64,000 nt of DNA from Streptomyces sp. JB150 (lineage in GTDB: Bacteria; Actinomycetota; Actinomycetes; Streptomycetales; Streptomycetaceae), in NCBI RefSeq assembly GCF_011193355.1, contig NZ_CP049780.1, forward strand, positions 4,805,563-4,869,562, in the 5' to 3' direction. How positions within the stretch are numbered: position 1 is the stretch's first letter; each line of letters opens with the position of its first letter. Below, piece after piece: positions 8,859 to 16,605 of this stretch. Below the pieces are notes generated by a model that saw only the letters and a program-made list of their open reading frames with translations, was not told the DNA's origin and ran no database searches. The position numbers and the translations under genes were made by a program.

Positions 8859-9407
8859 ATGGAATCGGGTAGTCCTCCCCGTGTGGCGGACCGGTCCCCG
8901 GGACAACCTGAACCCATGCCGCCACCCTCCGGGCGTCTCCTCCCGGCCCCTCACCCCCAGTACGGCGCGTACCCGCAGCCCCCTATGGGCGCGGGCCACG
9001 CGAGCACCGAATACGACCCCCGCCCCTCCGCGGTCGGCCAGGCCCGCGCGGAGGTCCGCCGGCAGCTGGAGGGCTGGGGGCTCGCCGAGCGCGACGACCT
9101 GGAGGACCTGGTGGCCACCGCCGAACTCCTCGTCAGCGAGCTGGCCACCAACGCCGTCGTGCACGCCGCGAGCCGCTTCCGGCTGACCCTGTCCGCCGCC
9201 CACGGCGTGCTGCGCTGCGAGGTCACGGACGCCGGCCGCCGGGTGCCGCAGGTGCTCCAGGCGGGCACCTCCGAGAGCGGCCGCGGGATGTTCCTGGTGG
9301 ACGCGCTCGCCCGCCGCTGGGGCTGCCACCAGGACGGGCAGGGCAAGACCGTGTGGTTCGAGCTCGGCACCTGCGCCTGCGACGGCTGCGGACGGCGCCG
9401 GCCGTAG
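8859..9407 (+). CDS. RsbW-like ATP-binding (anti-sigma kinase type) protein
   Basis: 182-residue single-domain GHKL protein. Residues about 20-50 are Pro-rich and disordered. The ATPase fold then shows the N-box in ELLVSELATNAVVHAASRF, a DAGRR..P loop and the G-box region ESGRGMFLVDALARRWGC, ending KTVWFEL, the usual signature of Streptomyces RsbW-like regulators. A Cys cluster (CACDGCG) at the C-terminus is unusual and might bind a metal or be redox-active. ATG 8859 is chosen for overall length; ATG 8916 is possible because neither has a strong ribosome-binding site. It probably binds and phosphorylates an anti-anti-sigma factor or controls a sigma factor, but no partner is encoded nearby. 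Confidence 0.8.
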   Translation: MESGSPPRVADRSPGQPEPMPPPSGRLLPAPHPQYGAYPQPPMGAGHASTEYDPRPSAVGQARAEVRRQLEGWGLAERDDLEDLVATAELLVSELATNAVVHAASRFRLTLSAAHGVLRCEVTDAGRRVPQVLQAGTSESGRGMFLVDALARRWGCHQDGQGKTVWFELGTCACDGCGRRRP

Positions 9408-9492
9408 CACGGCGTACGCCAGGACCACTCGTTCTGTGGAGATCCCGCCCGCCCTCTTGCCGCGCGGCCGTTGATCGGCTTACTTGGCCAGC

Positions 9493-10812
9493 ATGGCGGA
9501 CACCACGGGAAACACCACGGAACCACAGGTCGGCGGCACTGACTCCCCAACTCGCAAATCCAGTTGGAAGTACATCGGCCCCGGGATCGTCGTGGCCGCG
9601 ACGGGCGTGGGCGCCGGCGACCTGGTCGCGACGCTCATCGCCGGCAGCAACTTCGGCTACACGCTCCTGTGGGCCGCGGTCGTCGGCTGCCTGGTGAAGA
9701 TCTCACTGGCCGAGGCGGCGGGCCGCTGGCACCTCTCCACCGGCCGCACCCTCTTCGACGGCTGGGCCAGCCTGGGCCGCTGGACCACGTACTTCTTCGC
9801 CGTCTACCTGGTGATCTGGGGCTTCGTCTACGGCGCGGCGGCCATGTCGTCCAGTGCGCTGCCGCTCCAGGCGCTGTTCCCCGGCGTGATGGACCTGAAG
9901 TGGTGGGCGGTGGCCTGCGGCCTGGTCGGGCTGGTCTTCGTCTGGTTCAACAAGTACGCGGTGTTCGAGAAGGTCATGACGGTCCTGGTCGGCGTCATGT
10001 TCGTCGTGACGGTCTACCTGGCCATCAGGGTCACCCCGAACCTGGGAGAGGCCTTCGCCGGCCTGCTCCCCGTGCTGCCCGACGAGCAGGACTCCATCCT
10101 CAACACCCTCGGCCTGATCGGCGGCGTGGGCGGCACGATCACCCTCGCGGCCTACGGCTACTGGGTCAACGCCAAGGGCTGGACCGACACGGGCTGGATG
10201 AAGGTCATGCGGCTGGACAACCGCGTCGCCTACGCGACCACGGGCGTCTTCGTGGTCGCCATGCTCTTCGTCGGCGCGGAACTGCTCCACTCCGCGAACG
10301 TGGCCATCGCGAGCGGCGACAAGGGCCTGATCCAGCTCGGCGACATCCTTGACGAGAAGTACGGCACGGCGACGGCGAAGTTCTTCCTCATCGGCTTCTT
10401 CGCCACGTCCTTCACGTCCCTGATCGGCGTCTGGCACGGCGTGAGCCTGATGTTCGCCGACTTCGTCGCCCGTTACCGCAAGGACGACGCCGCCAAGGCC
10501 GAGGCGGTGGCCTCCGGCACCCGCGAACGCTCCTGGCCCTTCCGCGCGTACCTGTTGTGGCTGACCTTCCCCCCGGTCGTCCTGCTCTTCCAGGGCCAGC
10601 CCTTCCGCCTCATCATCCTCTACGGCGTCCTCGGCGCGGCCTTCCTCCCCTTCCTGGCCGGCACCCTCCTGTGGCTCCTCAACTCCTCCCGCACCCCCCG
10701 CGAATGGCGCAACAGCTGGCTCAGCAACGGCATGCTCACCCTGGCCGGCCTGCTGTTCCTGATCCTGTGCGTGAAACAGATCTGGGACCAGCCGTGGTCG
10801 GAGTTCTTCTAG
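9493..10812 (+). CDS. Nramp-related membrane transporter, non-canonical
   Basis: 439-residue polytopic protein of about 11-12 membrane segments with Nramp-fold likeness: a first segment KYIGPGIVVAATGVGAGDLVATLIAGSNFGY and the repeat-related sixth-segment region GLIGGVGGTITLAAYGYW. Canonical metal-transporting Nramps have DPGN in segment 1 and A/M-P-H in segment 6. Here the helix breaks are GAGD and a Gly-rich GGVGGT without Met or His, so it is unlikely to carry Mn/Fe in the usual way and may transport Mg2+ or another substrate. ATG 9493 is preferred over the TTG three codons earlier. It converges with the next reverse-strand gene, one base apart. Confidence 0.85.
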   Translation: MADTTGNTTEPQVGGTDSPTRKSSWKYIGPGIVVAATGVGAGDLVATLIAGSNFGYTLLWAAVVGCLVKISLAEAAGRWHLSTGRTLFDGWASLGRWTTYFFAVYLVIWGFVYGAAAMSSSALPLQALFPGVMDLKWWAVACGLVGLVFVWFNKYAVFEKVMTVLVGVMFVVTVYLAIRVTPNLGEAFAGLLPVLPDEQDSILNTLGLIGGVGGTITLAAYGYWVNAKGWTDTGWMKVMRLDNRVAYATTGVFVVAMLFVGAELLHSANVAIASGDKGLIQLGDILDEKYGTATAKFFLIGFFATSFTSLIGVWHGVSLMFADFVARYRKDDAAKAEAVASGTRERSWPFRAYLLWLTFPPVVLLFQGQPFRLIILYGVLGAAFLPFLAGTLLWLLNSSRTPREWRNSWLSNGMLTLAGLLFLILCVKQIWDQPWSEFF

Positions 10813-10813
10813 G

Positions 10814-11233
10814 TCAGCCCATCGGGCGGTAGTACCCGAGCACCGCCGGCAACCGGGCGAACCACTCCTGCATCCTCCCGCTGGGCCTCGCCTCGACCAC
10901 GCACTCGTAGAACACTCCGTCCAGGTGGACGACGCCCATCATGAGGTGCCTGCCGGAGGGGCCGGGCCGGTAGTGGACGCTACGGATCTCCTGCCAGGGG
11001 AACTCCGCCGAAACGCCGTTGACCTCGAAGGCCACGCCCGCGGCGTCGACGACGACCGAGTTGCGTCGGTCCACCGCCATGAACTCCGGCTCCGGCGGGA
11101 CCGCTTGAGGCGGCGGCGGGGCGTGGCACGCCGGGGGTGGACCGAACCCCTGAGGAGGCGGACCGAACCCCTGCGGGGGCGGACCGAACCCCTGCGGGGG
11201 CGGCCCGAAGCCTTGCGGCGGCTGCGTGGTCAT
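10814..11233 (-). CDS. PH-like-domain protein with QGFGPPP repeats
   Basis: 139 residues. The N-terminus carries four tandem QGFGPPP heptapeptides (residues about 7-34; the DNA repeat unit is 21 bp at about 11138-11214) and more Pro. Residues about 50-139 form a beta-rich domain, VDRRNSVVVDAAGVAFEV..FPWQEIRSVHY..., ending MQEWFARLPAVLGYY. The order of motifs matches the domain of the protein at 3275-3826 (..[19 protein letters not shown].., [15 protein letters not shown]), so the two are paralogous families. The Pro/Gly/Phe repeats suggest a flexible, possibly cell-surface or scaffold-binding tail, though no signal peptide is seen. Function unknown. Confidence 0.8.
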   Translation of the reverse strand: MTTQPPQGFGPPPQGFGPPPQGFGPPPQGFGPPPACHAPPPPQAVPPEPEFMAVDRRNSVVVDAAGVAFEVNGVSAEFPWQEIRSVHYRPGPSGRHLMMGVVHLDGVFYECVVEARPSGRMQEWFARLPAVLGYYRPMG

Positions 11234-11296
11234 CGTCGGCGGTCCCGGGGAAGGTGGTGAGGCCCATGAGAATAACCGGCCGCCGCGGAGTGGGCC

Positions 11297-12592
11297 TCAG
11301 GACAGCGTGCGCCACGTCGGGTCGAGAGCGATCTCCCGCAGTTCCCCGATAGTGAGAGCGGGAGTCTCGCGGGTCGCGGCCGCGTGTTGGGCGCCGGAGT
11401 TGAAGGCGCTGATCACGACCCGGCGGCCGTCGGGTCGCATGGTGTCGACCGTCCACATGACGACCCCCTCGCCGCCCTTCTCACCGGGTCCCTGCCGGAC
11501 GGTGACCTTGGTGCCGTCGGCCAGGGTCTCGGCGTCCGCGCCGTACAACTGGTCGGCGACGTCCCGCATGTCCGGCTGCACGTTGATCTGCACGAGGCTT
11601 CGGCCCTCGCCGTCGTCCACGACGACGTACGCGTACTCGGTCTCCTGGCCGCCCTGCGACACGACCTCCACGTCCTTCGGCAGCAGCCGGACGAGCGTGT
11701 CGCGGATGTCCGCGCCGTCCGCGGCCGGGGGCGCGCTGGTGGCCGCGGACGTCGGCTTCTGCGCGCCCTTCGGCCCCTCGGGGCTCTTGGGGATGGAGTC
11801 CGCGACGGCACGCCACTCGGGCGCCGTGGCGATCTCCTCCAACTGCAACGGGCCAAGCGGCGGTTCCGGCCGGGTGACCGGCGCGTCCTTCTCCGCCGCC
11901 GCGTTCCACTCGGCCACGCTGACGTGCCGGCCTTCGGGGGTGACCAGCTCCGCGTGCCAGCGCTTGGTGTCCACGCGCCGGTCCGGATACTCGTACCCCT
12001 GGAGGATCAGCAGCATGGAGCCGTCGGGGAGGCGGCTGGTCCGGCAGGCGTCGTACGGGACCAGGAGCTTGTCCGGGCATGTGGTCAACTGACGGGCTGT
12101 CCCGCTGCCCGGCTCCAGCCGGTCCACGGTGACGGTGACGGCGCCGGGGCCCCGGCCGTCGTCGAACACGGCCCGCACGTACGGCGGTGGTCCCTCATGC
12201 GTGCCCTGCCCGGCCGTGTCGCTGACCTTCCCCTCGGGGAGCAGCGACTTCAGCGTGGCGATCATCTTCTCCCCGGTCACGGCTCCGCCCGCGGTGGTGC
12301 TCGCCGTGGCGGAGGCGGACGCGTTGCCCTCCCGGCCGACGGAAGCCTGTCCACCCGCACCGCCGCTCCCGCTCCCCGGCAGGAGCAGCGTGGCGCCCAC
12401 GCCCACGCCCACGAGCGCGAGGCTCGCCGTCCCGCCGAACACCGCGGCCCGGCGGCGCACCCTCATACGGCGTCCGCGCGCCTGGCCCGCGGAGACCAGG
12501 GCGGGGCGGTCGGTGTCGAAGCTGTCACCGGTCTCGCGCAGGGCGGCGCCGAGCCGGCTCTCGAAGGGGTCCTGCGTGGGTTCCACGGGCAT
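11297..12592 (-). CDS. Membrane protein paired with ECF sigma factor, duplicated outer lobe
   Basis: 431 residues. A cytoplasmic N-terminus of about 50 residues (FESRLGAALRETGDSFDTDRPALVSAGQARGRRMRVRRR) is followed by one membrane helix (AAVFGGTASLALVGVGVGATLLL) and a long outer part. The outer part is an internal duplication. The first copy has MIATLKSLLPEGKVS..AVFDDGRGP..VTVDRL.. and PEGRHVSVAEWNAAAEKDAP..LQLEEIATAPEWRAV. The second has IRDTLVRLLPKDVEVV..VVDDGEGRSLVQINVQ.. and PDGRRVVISAFNSGAQH..LTIGELREIALDPTWRTLS. It lies 58 nt downstream of the sigma factor gene and probably acts as its anti-sigma or sensor partner. No zinc-type anti-sigma motif is seen. Confidence 0.8.
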   Translation of the reverse strand: MPVEPTQDPFESRLGAALRETGDSFDTDRPALVSAGQARGRRMRVRRRAAVFGGTASLALVGVGVGATLLLPGSGSGGAGGQASVGREGNASASATASTTAGGAVTGEKMIATLKSLLPEGKVSDTAGQGTHEGPPPYVRAVFDDGRGPGAVTVTVDRLEPGSGTARQLTTCPDKLLVPYDACRTSRLPDGSMLLILQGYEYPDRRVDTKRWHAELVTPEGRHVSVAEWNAAAEKDAPVTRPEPPLGPLQLEEIATAPEWRAVADSIPKSPEGPKGAQKPTSAATSAPPAADGADIRDTLVRLLPKDVEVVSQGGQETEYAYVVVDDGEGRSLVQINVQPDMRDVADQLYGADAETLADGTKVTVRQGPGEKGGEGVVMWTVDTMRPDGRRVVISAFNSGAQHAAATRETPALTIGELREIALDPTWRTLS

Positions 12593-12650
12593 GGCGAACC
12601 ACCGTTTCTGCGAGTCGTGGGGTGAGCGAGGTGTCCGTCGGGCGTGGGGC

Positions 12651-13145
12651 TCAGGTCGCGGCGTACTCGGCCAGGTCCTCGCCGAGCAGTTCCCGCAGCC
12701 GTGCGAGAGCGCGCACGCACCGGGTGCGTACGGAGGCGTTGCTGACGTGCAGCACGTCGGCGGTCTCCTGGACGCTGCGGTCCTCCCAGTAGCGCAGCAC
12801 GACGACGGCGCGGTCCTTGACGGGCAGCCGGGCCAGCGCCTCCAGCAGGGTCAGCCGCAGCGGAGCGTCACCCGCACCGGTATCGGCCCGCTCGGGCAGC
12901 ACGTCGGTCGCCCGCTCGGTACTGCTGCGCCGCCGCTTCTGCGCGAGAAAGGTCCGCGTGAGCACGGTCTGCGCGTACGCGGCGGGGTTCCCGGCCCGGC
13001 TGACCCGGTGCCAGCTGACGTACAGCCGCCCCAGGGTCTCCTGCACCAGGTCCTCGGCCTGATGCGTGTCCCCGGCGGTCAGCAGACAGGCGGACCGGTA
13101 CAGATGTCCGGCCCGCGCCCCCGCGAACTCCGCGTACTCGTCCAC
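12651..13145 (-). CDS. SigE-family ECF RNA polymerase sigma factor
   Basis: 164 residues. Region 2 begins at DEYAEFAGARAGHLYRSACLLTAGDTHQAEDLVQETLGRLYVSW, and region 4 is RLPVKDRAVVVLRYWEDRSVQETADVLHVSNASVRTRCVRALARLRELL. This is the actinobacterial SigE-like (SIG3x) subgroup. The GTG at 13145 is chosen because it follows GGAGGGGG on the reverse strand and gives the usual family N-terminus; an upstream GTG at 13193 would add 16 basic residues without a ribosome-binding site. It precedes the membrane protein with the duplicated outer domain, its probable regulator. Confidence 0.88.
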   Translation of the reverse strand: MDEYAEFAGARAGHLYRSACLLTAGDTHQAEDLVQETLGRLYVSWHRVSRAGNPAAYAQTVLTRTFLAQKRRRSSTERATDVLPERADTGAGDAPLRLTLLEALARLPVKDRAVVVLRYWEDRSVQETADVLHVSNASVRTRCVRALARLRELLGEDLAEYAAT

Positions 13146-13342
13146 CCGGCTCTGCCCCCTCCGCCGTCCCCGCCTCTGGTGTGGTGCTCTCACTGCTTCG
13201 ATGCGGTGGGGCAGGGAAATGTTTCACACGAGACTCAGGGGAGGTCGTACTGCCGGCTCTCATGGAGGGGTGGCCGGGTTGTCGGCGATGTCGACCAGGT
13301 CTTCGGTTGTGTCCCCCCGTACTCGTGTTCACAAAGATCGCA
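13146..13342 (-). promoter_or_regulatory. Sigma-factor upstream region
   Basis: Non-coding region upstream of the ECF sigma gene. Read on the reverse strand, TGTGAAAC (about 13219-13226) is the kind of -35 element used by ECF sigma factors, so autoregulation is possible, but the -10 match is weak and not assigned. Confidence 0.25.
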
Positions 13343-13371
13343 TGGGCCGTTCACGGAGAGCAAACGGCCCA
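13343..13371 (-). terminator. Terminator hairpin downstream of chitinase
   Basis: Nine-bp perfect stem TGGGCCGTT/AACGGCCCA with an 11-nt loop, 24 nt past the stop codon of the reverse-strand chitinase gene. Confidence 0.6.
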
Positions 13372-13394
13372 CGCGGTCGTCGTCGGTGGAATGG

Positions 13395-15197
13395 CTACGG
13401 CAGCGCGTGCACGTGGGGGCCGACCGCGTTGGACCAGGCGTTGCCCGCCGTGGCGTCCCAGTTGGTGGACCAGGTCATCGCGCCCCGCAGGTCGGGGTAG
13501 GTCCGTGACGGCTTGAAGGAACCGCAGTTCGTGCCCTTCGTGAGGCAGTCCAGGGCGCTGTTGACGACCGACGGGGAGACGTAGCCGCCGCCCGCCGCCC
13601 GGGTCGAGGCGGGGAGGCCGAGGCCCACCTGGGACGGGGCCAGGCCGCCCTCCAGCTGGATGCAGGCCAGGGCGGTGAGGAAGTCGACCGTGCCCTGGCT
13701 GTAGACCTTGCCGTCGCAGCCCAGCATGGAACCGCTGTTGTAGTACTGCATGTTGACGACCGTGAGGATGTCCTTCACGTTCAGCGCGGTCTGGAAGTAG
13801 GAGTTCGACGTCGACTGCATGTCGATGGTCTGCGGCGCCATCGTGAGGATCATCGACGGGCCCGCCTTCGCGGACAGCGCCCGCAGCGCCTGCGTCATGT
13901 ACGTCGCGTTGAGGCCGTTCTCCAGGTCGATGTCGACGCCGTCGAAGCCGTACTCCCGCATCAGCGCGTACACCGAGTTGGCGAAGTTCGTCGCGGACGC
14001 CGCGTCGTTGACCGTGACCGTGCCGCGCTCGCCGCCCACCGAGATGATGACCTTCTTGCCGGCCGCCTGCTTGGCCCGGATGTCGGCCTTGAACTGGTCC
14101 ACGGTGTAGCCGCCGAGGCCGGCCGAGTCCAGGGTGAAGGTGACGGCGCCCGGAGTGCCGGTCGCGTCCGCGAAGGCCACCGCGATGATGTCGTACTGGG
14201 ACGGGACGTCCGACAGCTTCTGCACGGCCGCGCCGTTGTTGAAGTTCTGCCAGTAGCCGGTCACCACGTGCTTCGGGAGCGCGGGTCCGTTCCCGCCGCC
14301 GGAGGGCGCCGTGGTCGCCGTCACCGTGGTCGACTTCGGCGACTCGCCCGCCGCGTTCGTCGCCGTGACCTGGAAGGAGTACGACGTGGCGGCGGCGAGG
14401 CCGGTCACCGTCGCCGACGTGCCGGTCACCGCCGTGGCCTTGGTGCCGTTGCGGTAGACGGTGTAGCCGGTCGCGCCCGACACCGTGTTCCAGGTGAGGG
14501 AGACGGACGAGGAGGTCGTGCCGGAGACCCGGAGGCCGCCGGGGGCGCCCGGGATCGTCGGGGCCGGGTCGCCGCCTCCGCCGCCGTCGGGGCCGTGGAC
14601 GGAGATGTCGTCCGCGTAGTACGCGGCCTGGCCGTACCAGCCGTGGGTGTACACCGTCACCGAGGTGGTCGAGGCCCCGGTCGTGAACGTCGTCCTCAGT
14701 TCCTTCCACGTCGTGGAGTCGGGGGTCCAGGTCGAGACGTCCGTCGTGCCGGTGCCGGTCGCGCCCAGGTAGGCGTAGCCGCCCTGGACCCACGCGCTCA
14801 GCGTGTACGTCGAGTTGGGCTTCACGGCCACCGTCTGCGTACAGCGGGCGTTGTCCTGTCCGGCGGGCGTGGCCTTCAGCGCGGCCGCGCCGCCGTGCAC
14901 GGGGGAGGAGACGGCCGTACCGCTGCCGGCCGAGCAGGTCCAGTCGGCCAGGCCCGACTCGAATCCGGCGTTCCTGACGTTGTTGACGTCGGCCGCGGAC
15001 GCCTCGGTGGCCGTCAGGAGGGAGAACGGCAGGGCGAGGCCGAGGGCGGCGGTGACGGCGCCGGACCAGAGGCGGATGCCGCGGTCACGGCGGATGCCGC
15101 GGCTACGGCTGGTGCGGCGGATACCGCGGTCGTCGCGCGGGGAATGCGCGGGGCCGATGCGGGATGACCGCCTGCCGCGTCTGCGTACGAGGTCCAC
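13395..15197 (-). CDS. chiA: Secreted GH18 chitinase with CBM and FnIII modules
   Basis: 600-residue exported chitinase that hydrolyses beta-1,4-GlcNAc polymers. The order is: a long Arg-rich n-region and hydrophobic core ending near residue 69 (LLTATEASA), a carbohydrate-binding beta-sandwich (about 70-205, NAGFESGLADWTC..), a fibronectin type III domain (about 215-300, PGGLRVSGTTSSSVSLTWN), and a GH18 barrel with the catalytic signature FDGVDIDLE, whose Glu is the acid/base. GTG 15197 is chosen because GGAGG lies five bases upstream. A DasR-type box sits in the promoter. The symbol rests on domain layout and gene neighbourhood resembling S. coelicolor chiA, recalled from memory; other chi paralogues share the layout. 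Confidence 0.9.
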   Translation of the reverse strand: MDLVRRRGRRSSRIGPAHSPRDDRGIRRTSRSRGIRRDRGIRLWSGAVTAALGLALPFSLLTATEASAADVNNVRNAGFESGLADWTCSAGSGTAVSSPVHGGAAALKATPAGQDNARCTQTVAVKPNSTYTLSAWVQGGYAYLGATGTGTTDVSTWTPDSTTWKELRTTFTTGASTTSVTVYTHGWYGQAAYYADDISVHGPDGGGGGDPAPTIPGAPGGLRVSGTTSSSVSLTWNTVSGATGYTVYRNGTKATAVTGTSATVTGLAAATSYSFQVTATNAAGESPKSTTVTATTAPSGGGNGPALPKHVVTGYWQNFNNGAAVQKLSDVPSQYDIIAVAFADATGTPGAVTFTLDSAGLGGYTVDQFKADIRAKQAAGKKVIISVGGERGTVTVNDAASATNFANSVYALMREYGFDGVDIDLENGLNATYMTQALRALSAKAGPSMILTMAPQTIDMQSTSNSYFQTALNVKDILTVVNMQYYNSGSMLGCDGKVYSQGTVDFLTALACIQLEGGLAPSQVGLGLPASTRAAGGGYVSPSVVNSALDCLTKGTNCGSFKPSRTYPDLRGAMTWSTNWDATAGNAWSNAVGPHVHALP

Positions 15198-15255
15198 TGG
15201 GGCCTCCGGTGGGGAGTGGGGGTCGTTCGGGACGACGGTGGCCACCGCTGGGCTC

Positions 15256-15285
15256 AAAGTTGGTCCAGACCAATTGGGTTGTCAA
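15256..15285 (-). promoter_or_regulatory. Chitinase promoter with DasR-responsive (dre) box
   Basis: On the reverse strand TTGACA (15285-15280) is a clear -35 box. Between it and a weak -10 (about 15262-15256) lies TTGGTCTGGACCAA (15273-15260), the 12-bp element TGGTCCAGACCA known from Streptomyces chitinase promoters and bound by the GlcNAc-responsive repressor DasR. Its place between -35 and -10 implies direct repression, relieved by glucosamine-6-phosphate. Confidence 0.85.
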
Positions 15286-15540
15286 GAGGGGCGGATCAAG
15301 ACGGGCGTCAGCGCGGCGGGCCGGCCGGGTCACCCGAAGGGGGACGCTCCACGCCGGCGCGTGCACAGCCTGCCCCGGTTTGACGCGACTTGCGCGAAGG
15401 CAGTTGTTTCCGAGCTACCCAAACGCTGTTCTCCGGTCACAGAGCCGTGGATACAGTGCTGAGGTAGTCACGCAATGAAGTCACCTCGGTGTGCCGGAGT
15501 AACGCCGGCGGACCGACCGGCGTGAGACGGGGAGCTGCGC

Positions 15541-16551
15541 GTGCCAACTGCCATTGCCGTGACCAGCGCCGACCTGGCGCTGCCACCGCAGGACCAGCGG
15601 ACCCTGCCCGCCGTCGTCCTCGGCGACCTGGACCGGCGCCCGCTGGAGCAGGTCCTCACCGAGGTCACCGGCCTGCTGGAGACCCACGGTCATCTCGTCG
15701 TCGTCTACTCCTCCGCCGTCCCCGCCGCCGTCGAACGCAGGCTGTACACCGTCCGCTCCCTGCTGGAGAGCGACCGGATCGCCCTGTTCAGACCGGATCT
15801 GCCGCCGCTCGGCGTCGCCGTCCTCGCCCGGCAGCTGCGCCAGCTCGCCTCCTGCGACCTCGGCCCCGGCGTCCTCGCCTCCGCGGGCCGGCTGCTCACC
15901 CACTACGTCCACGCCGGCGCCCTGCTCGGCTCGGTCGCCCGCCTCGACCGCGTCCCCGTCGACCTCAAGGCGCACGCCAAGTCCTGGCTGCCGGGCAGTC
16001 AGTTCGCCGTCGTCGCGCACCCGCAGCCGCAGCTCGTCCGGCTCGGCGGACCGGGCGGCCACGGCCGGCAGAACGGCACGGGCCGGCAGAGCGGCACCGG
16101 CGGGCCCAGCGGCACCGGCCGACACATCGGGGGCGCCGGCCGGCAGACGGGCGCCGGCCGGCAGACGGGCGCCGGCCGGCAGGGCGCGCCCGGTCAGCCG
16201 GATGGGCCGGAGGCCGCCCTCACCGGACCCGAGTTCGCCACCTGGATGCTCACCGCCAAGGGCCAGCTCCCATCCGACTGGGTCACCTCCACCCTCGCTC
16301 CGGCCTGGCAGGTGCAGGGGATGCGCGAGACACCGCTGCCCGCGGAGTCCGCCGTCTGGTGGGGGACCGGGAAGCTGGTCGAGTTCTGCTCCTACCTGCC
16401 CGACCTGTCCGTCCTCTACCAGCTGGTCGGCTCGGTCCGGCAGGGCGTCTGCCACTGGTGCGGCATCGACGTCATCGGCGACCGCTGTGTCTTCTGCTCC
16501 GCCACCGCGCCGCCCCCGCCCGCCCAGCACCACCGGCTCACCGCCGGATAG
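15541..16551 (+). CDS. Conserved protein upstream of Tad genes, C-terminal zinc ribbon
   Basis: 336 residues, GTG start after GGGGAG. Residues about 1-165 form an alpha/beta region (AVVLGDLDRRPLEQVLTEVTGLLETHGHLVVVYSS..) with no recognised catalytic motif. Residues about 170-220 are low-complexity Gly/Arg/Gln built on GRQTGA repeats (18-bp DNA repeats near 16132-16190). The C-terminal part has WVTSTLAPAWQVQGM.. and a four-Cys zinc ribbon CHWCGIDVIGDRCVFC. It lies 54 nt before cpaB on the same strand, so it is probably the first gene of the Tad transcription unit. Its role in pilus assembly is unknown. No signal peptide. Confidence 0.75.
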   Translation: MPTAIAVTSADLALPPQDQRTLPAVVLGDLDRRPLEQVLTEVTGLLETHGHLVVVYSSAVPAAVERRLYTVRSLLESDRIALFRPDLPPLGVAVLARQLRQLASCDLGPGVLASAGRLLTHYVHAGALLGSVARLDRVPVDLKAHAKSWLPGSQFAVVAHPQPQLVRLGGPGGHGRQNGTGRQSGTGGPSGTGRHIGGAGRQTGAGRQTGAGRQGAPGQPDGPEAALTGPEFATWMLTAKGQLPSDWVTSTLAPAWQVQGMRETPLPAESAVWWGTGKLVEFCSYLPDLSVLYQLVGSVRQGVCHWCGIDVIGDRCVFCSATAPPPPAQHHRLTAG

Positions 16552-16605
16552 GGCACAGCGCCCGAGAAGCCCCGACCGCCACCCCCCGATGAGGTTGCCC
16601 GCTTC

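Noticed and set aside
13146..13193. Longer N-terminus for the ECF sigma factor
   Set aside because: Upstream GTG lacks a ribosome-binding site, and the added residues are only basic.
16060..16195. CRISPR-like repeat array
   Set aside because: The repeats are an in-frame 18-bp minisatellite coding for GRQTGA without spacers; no cas genes in the window.
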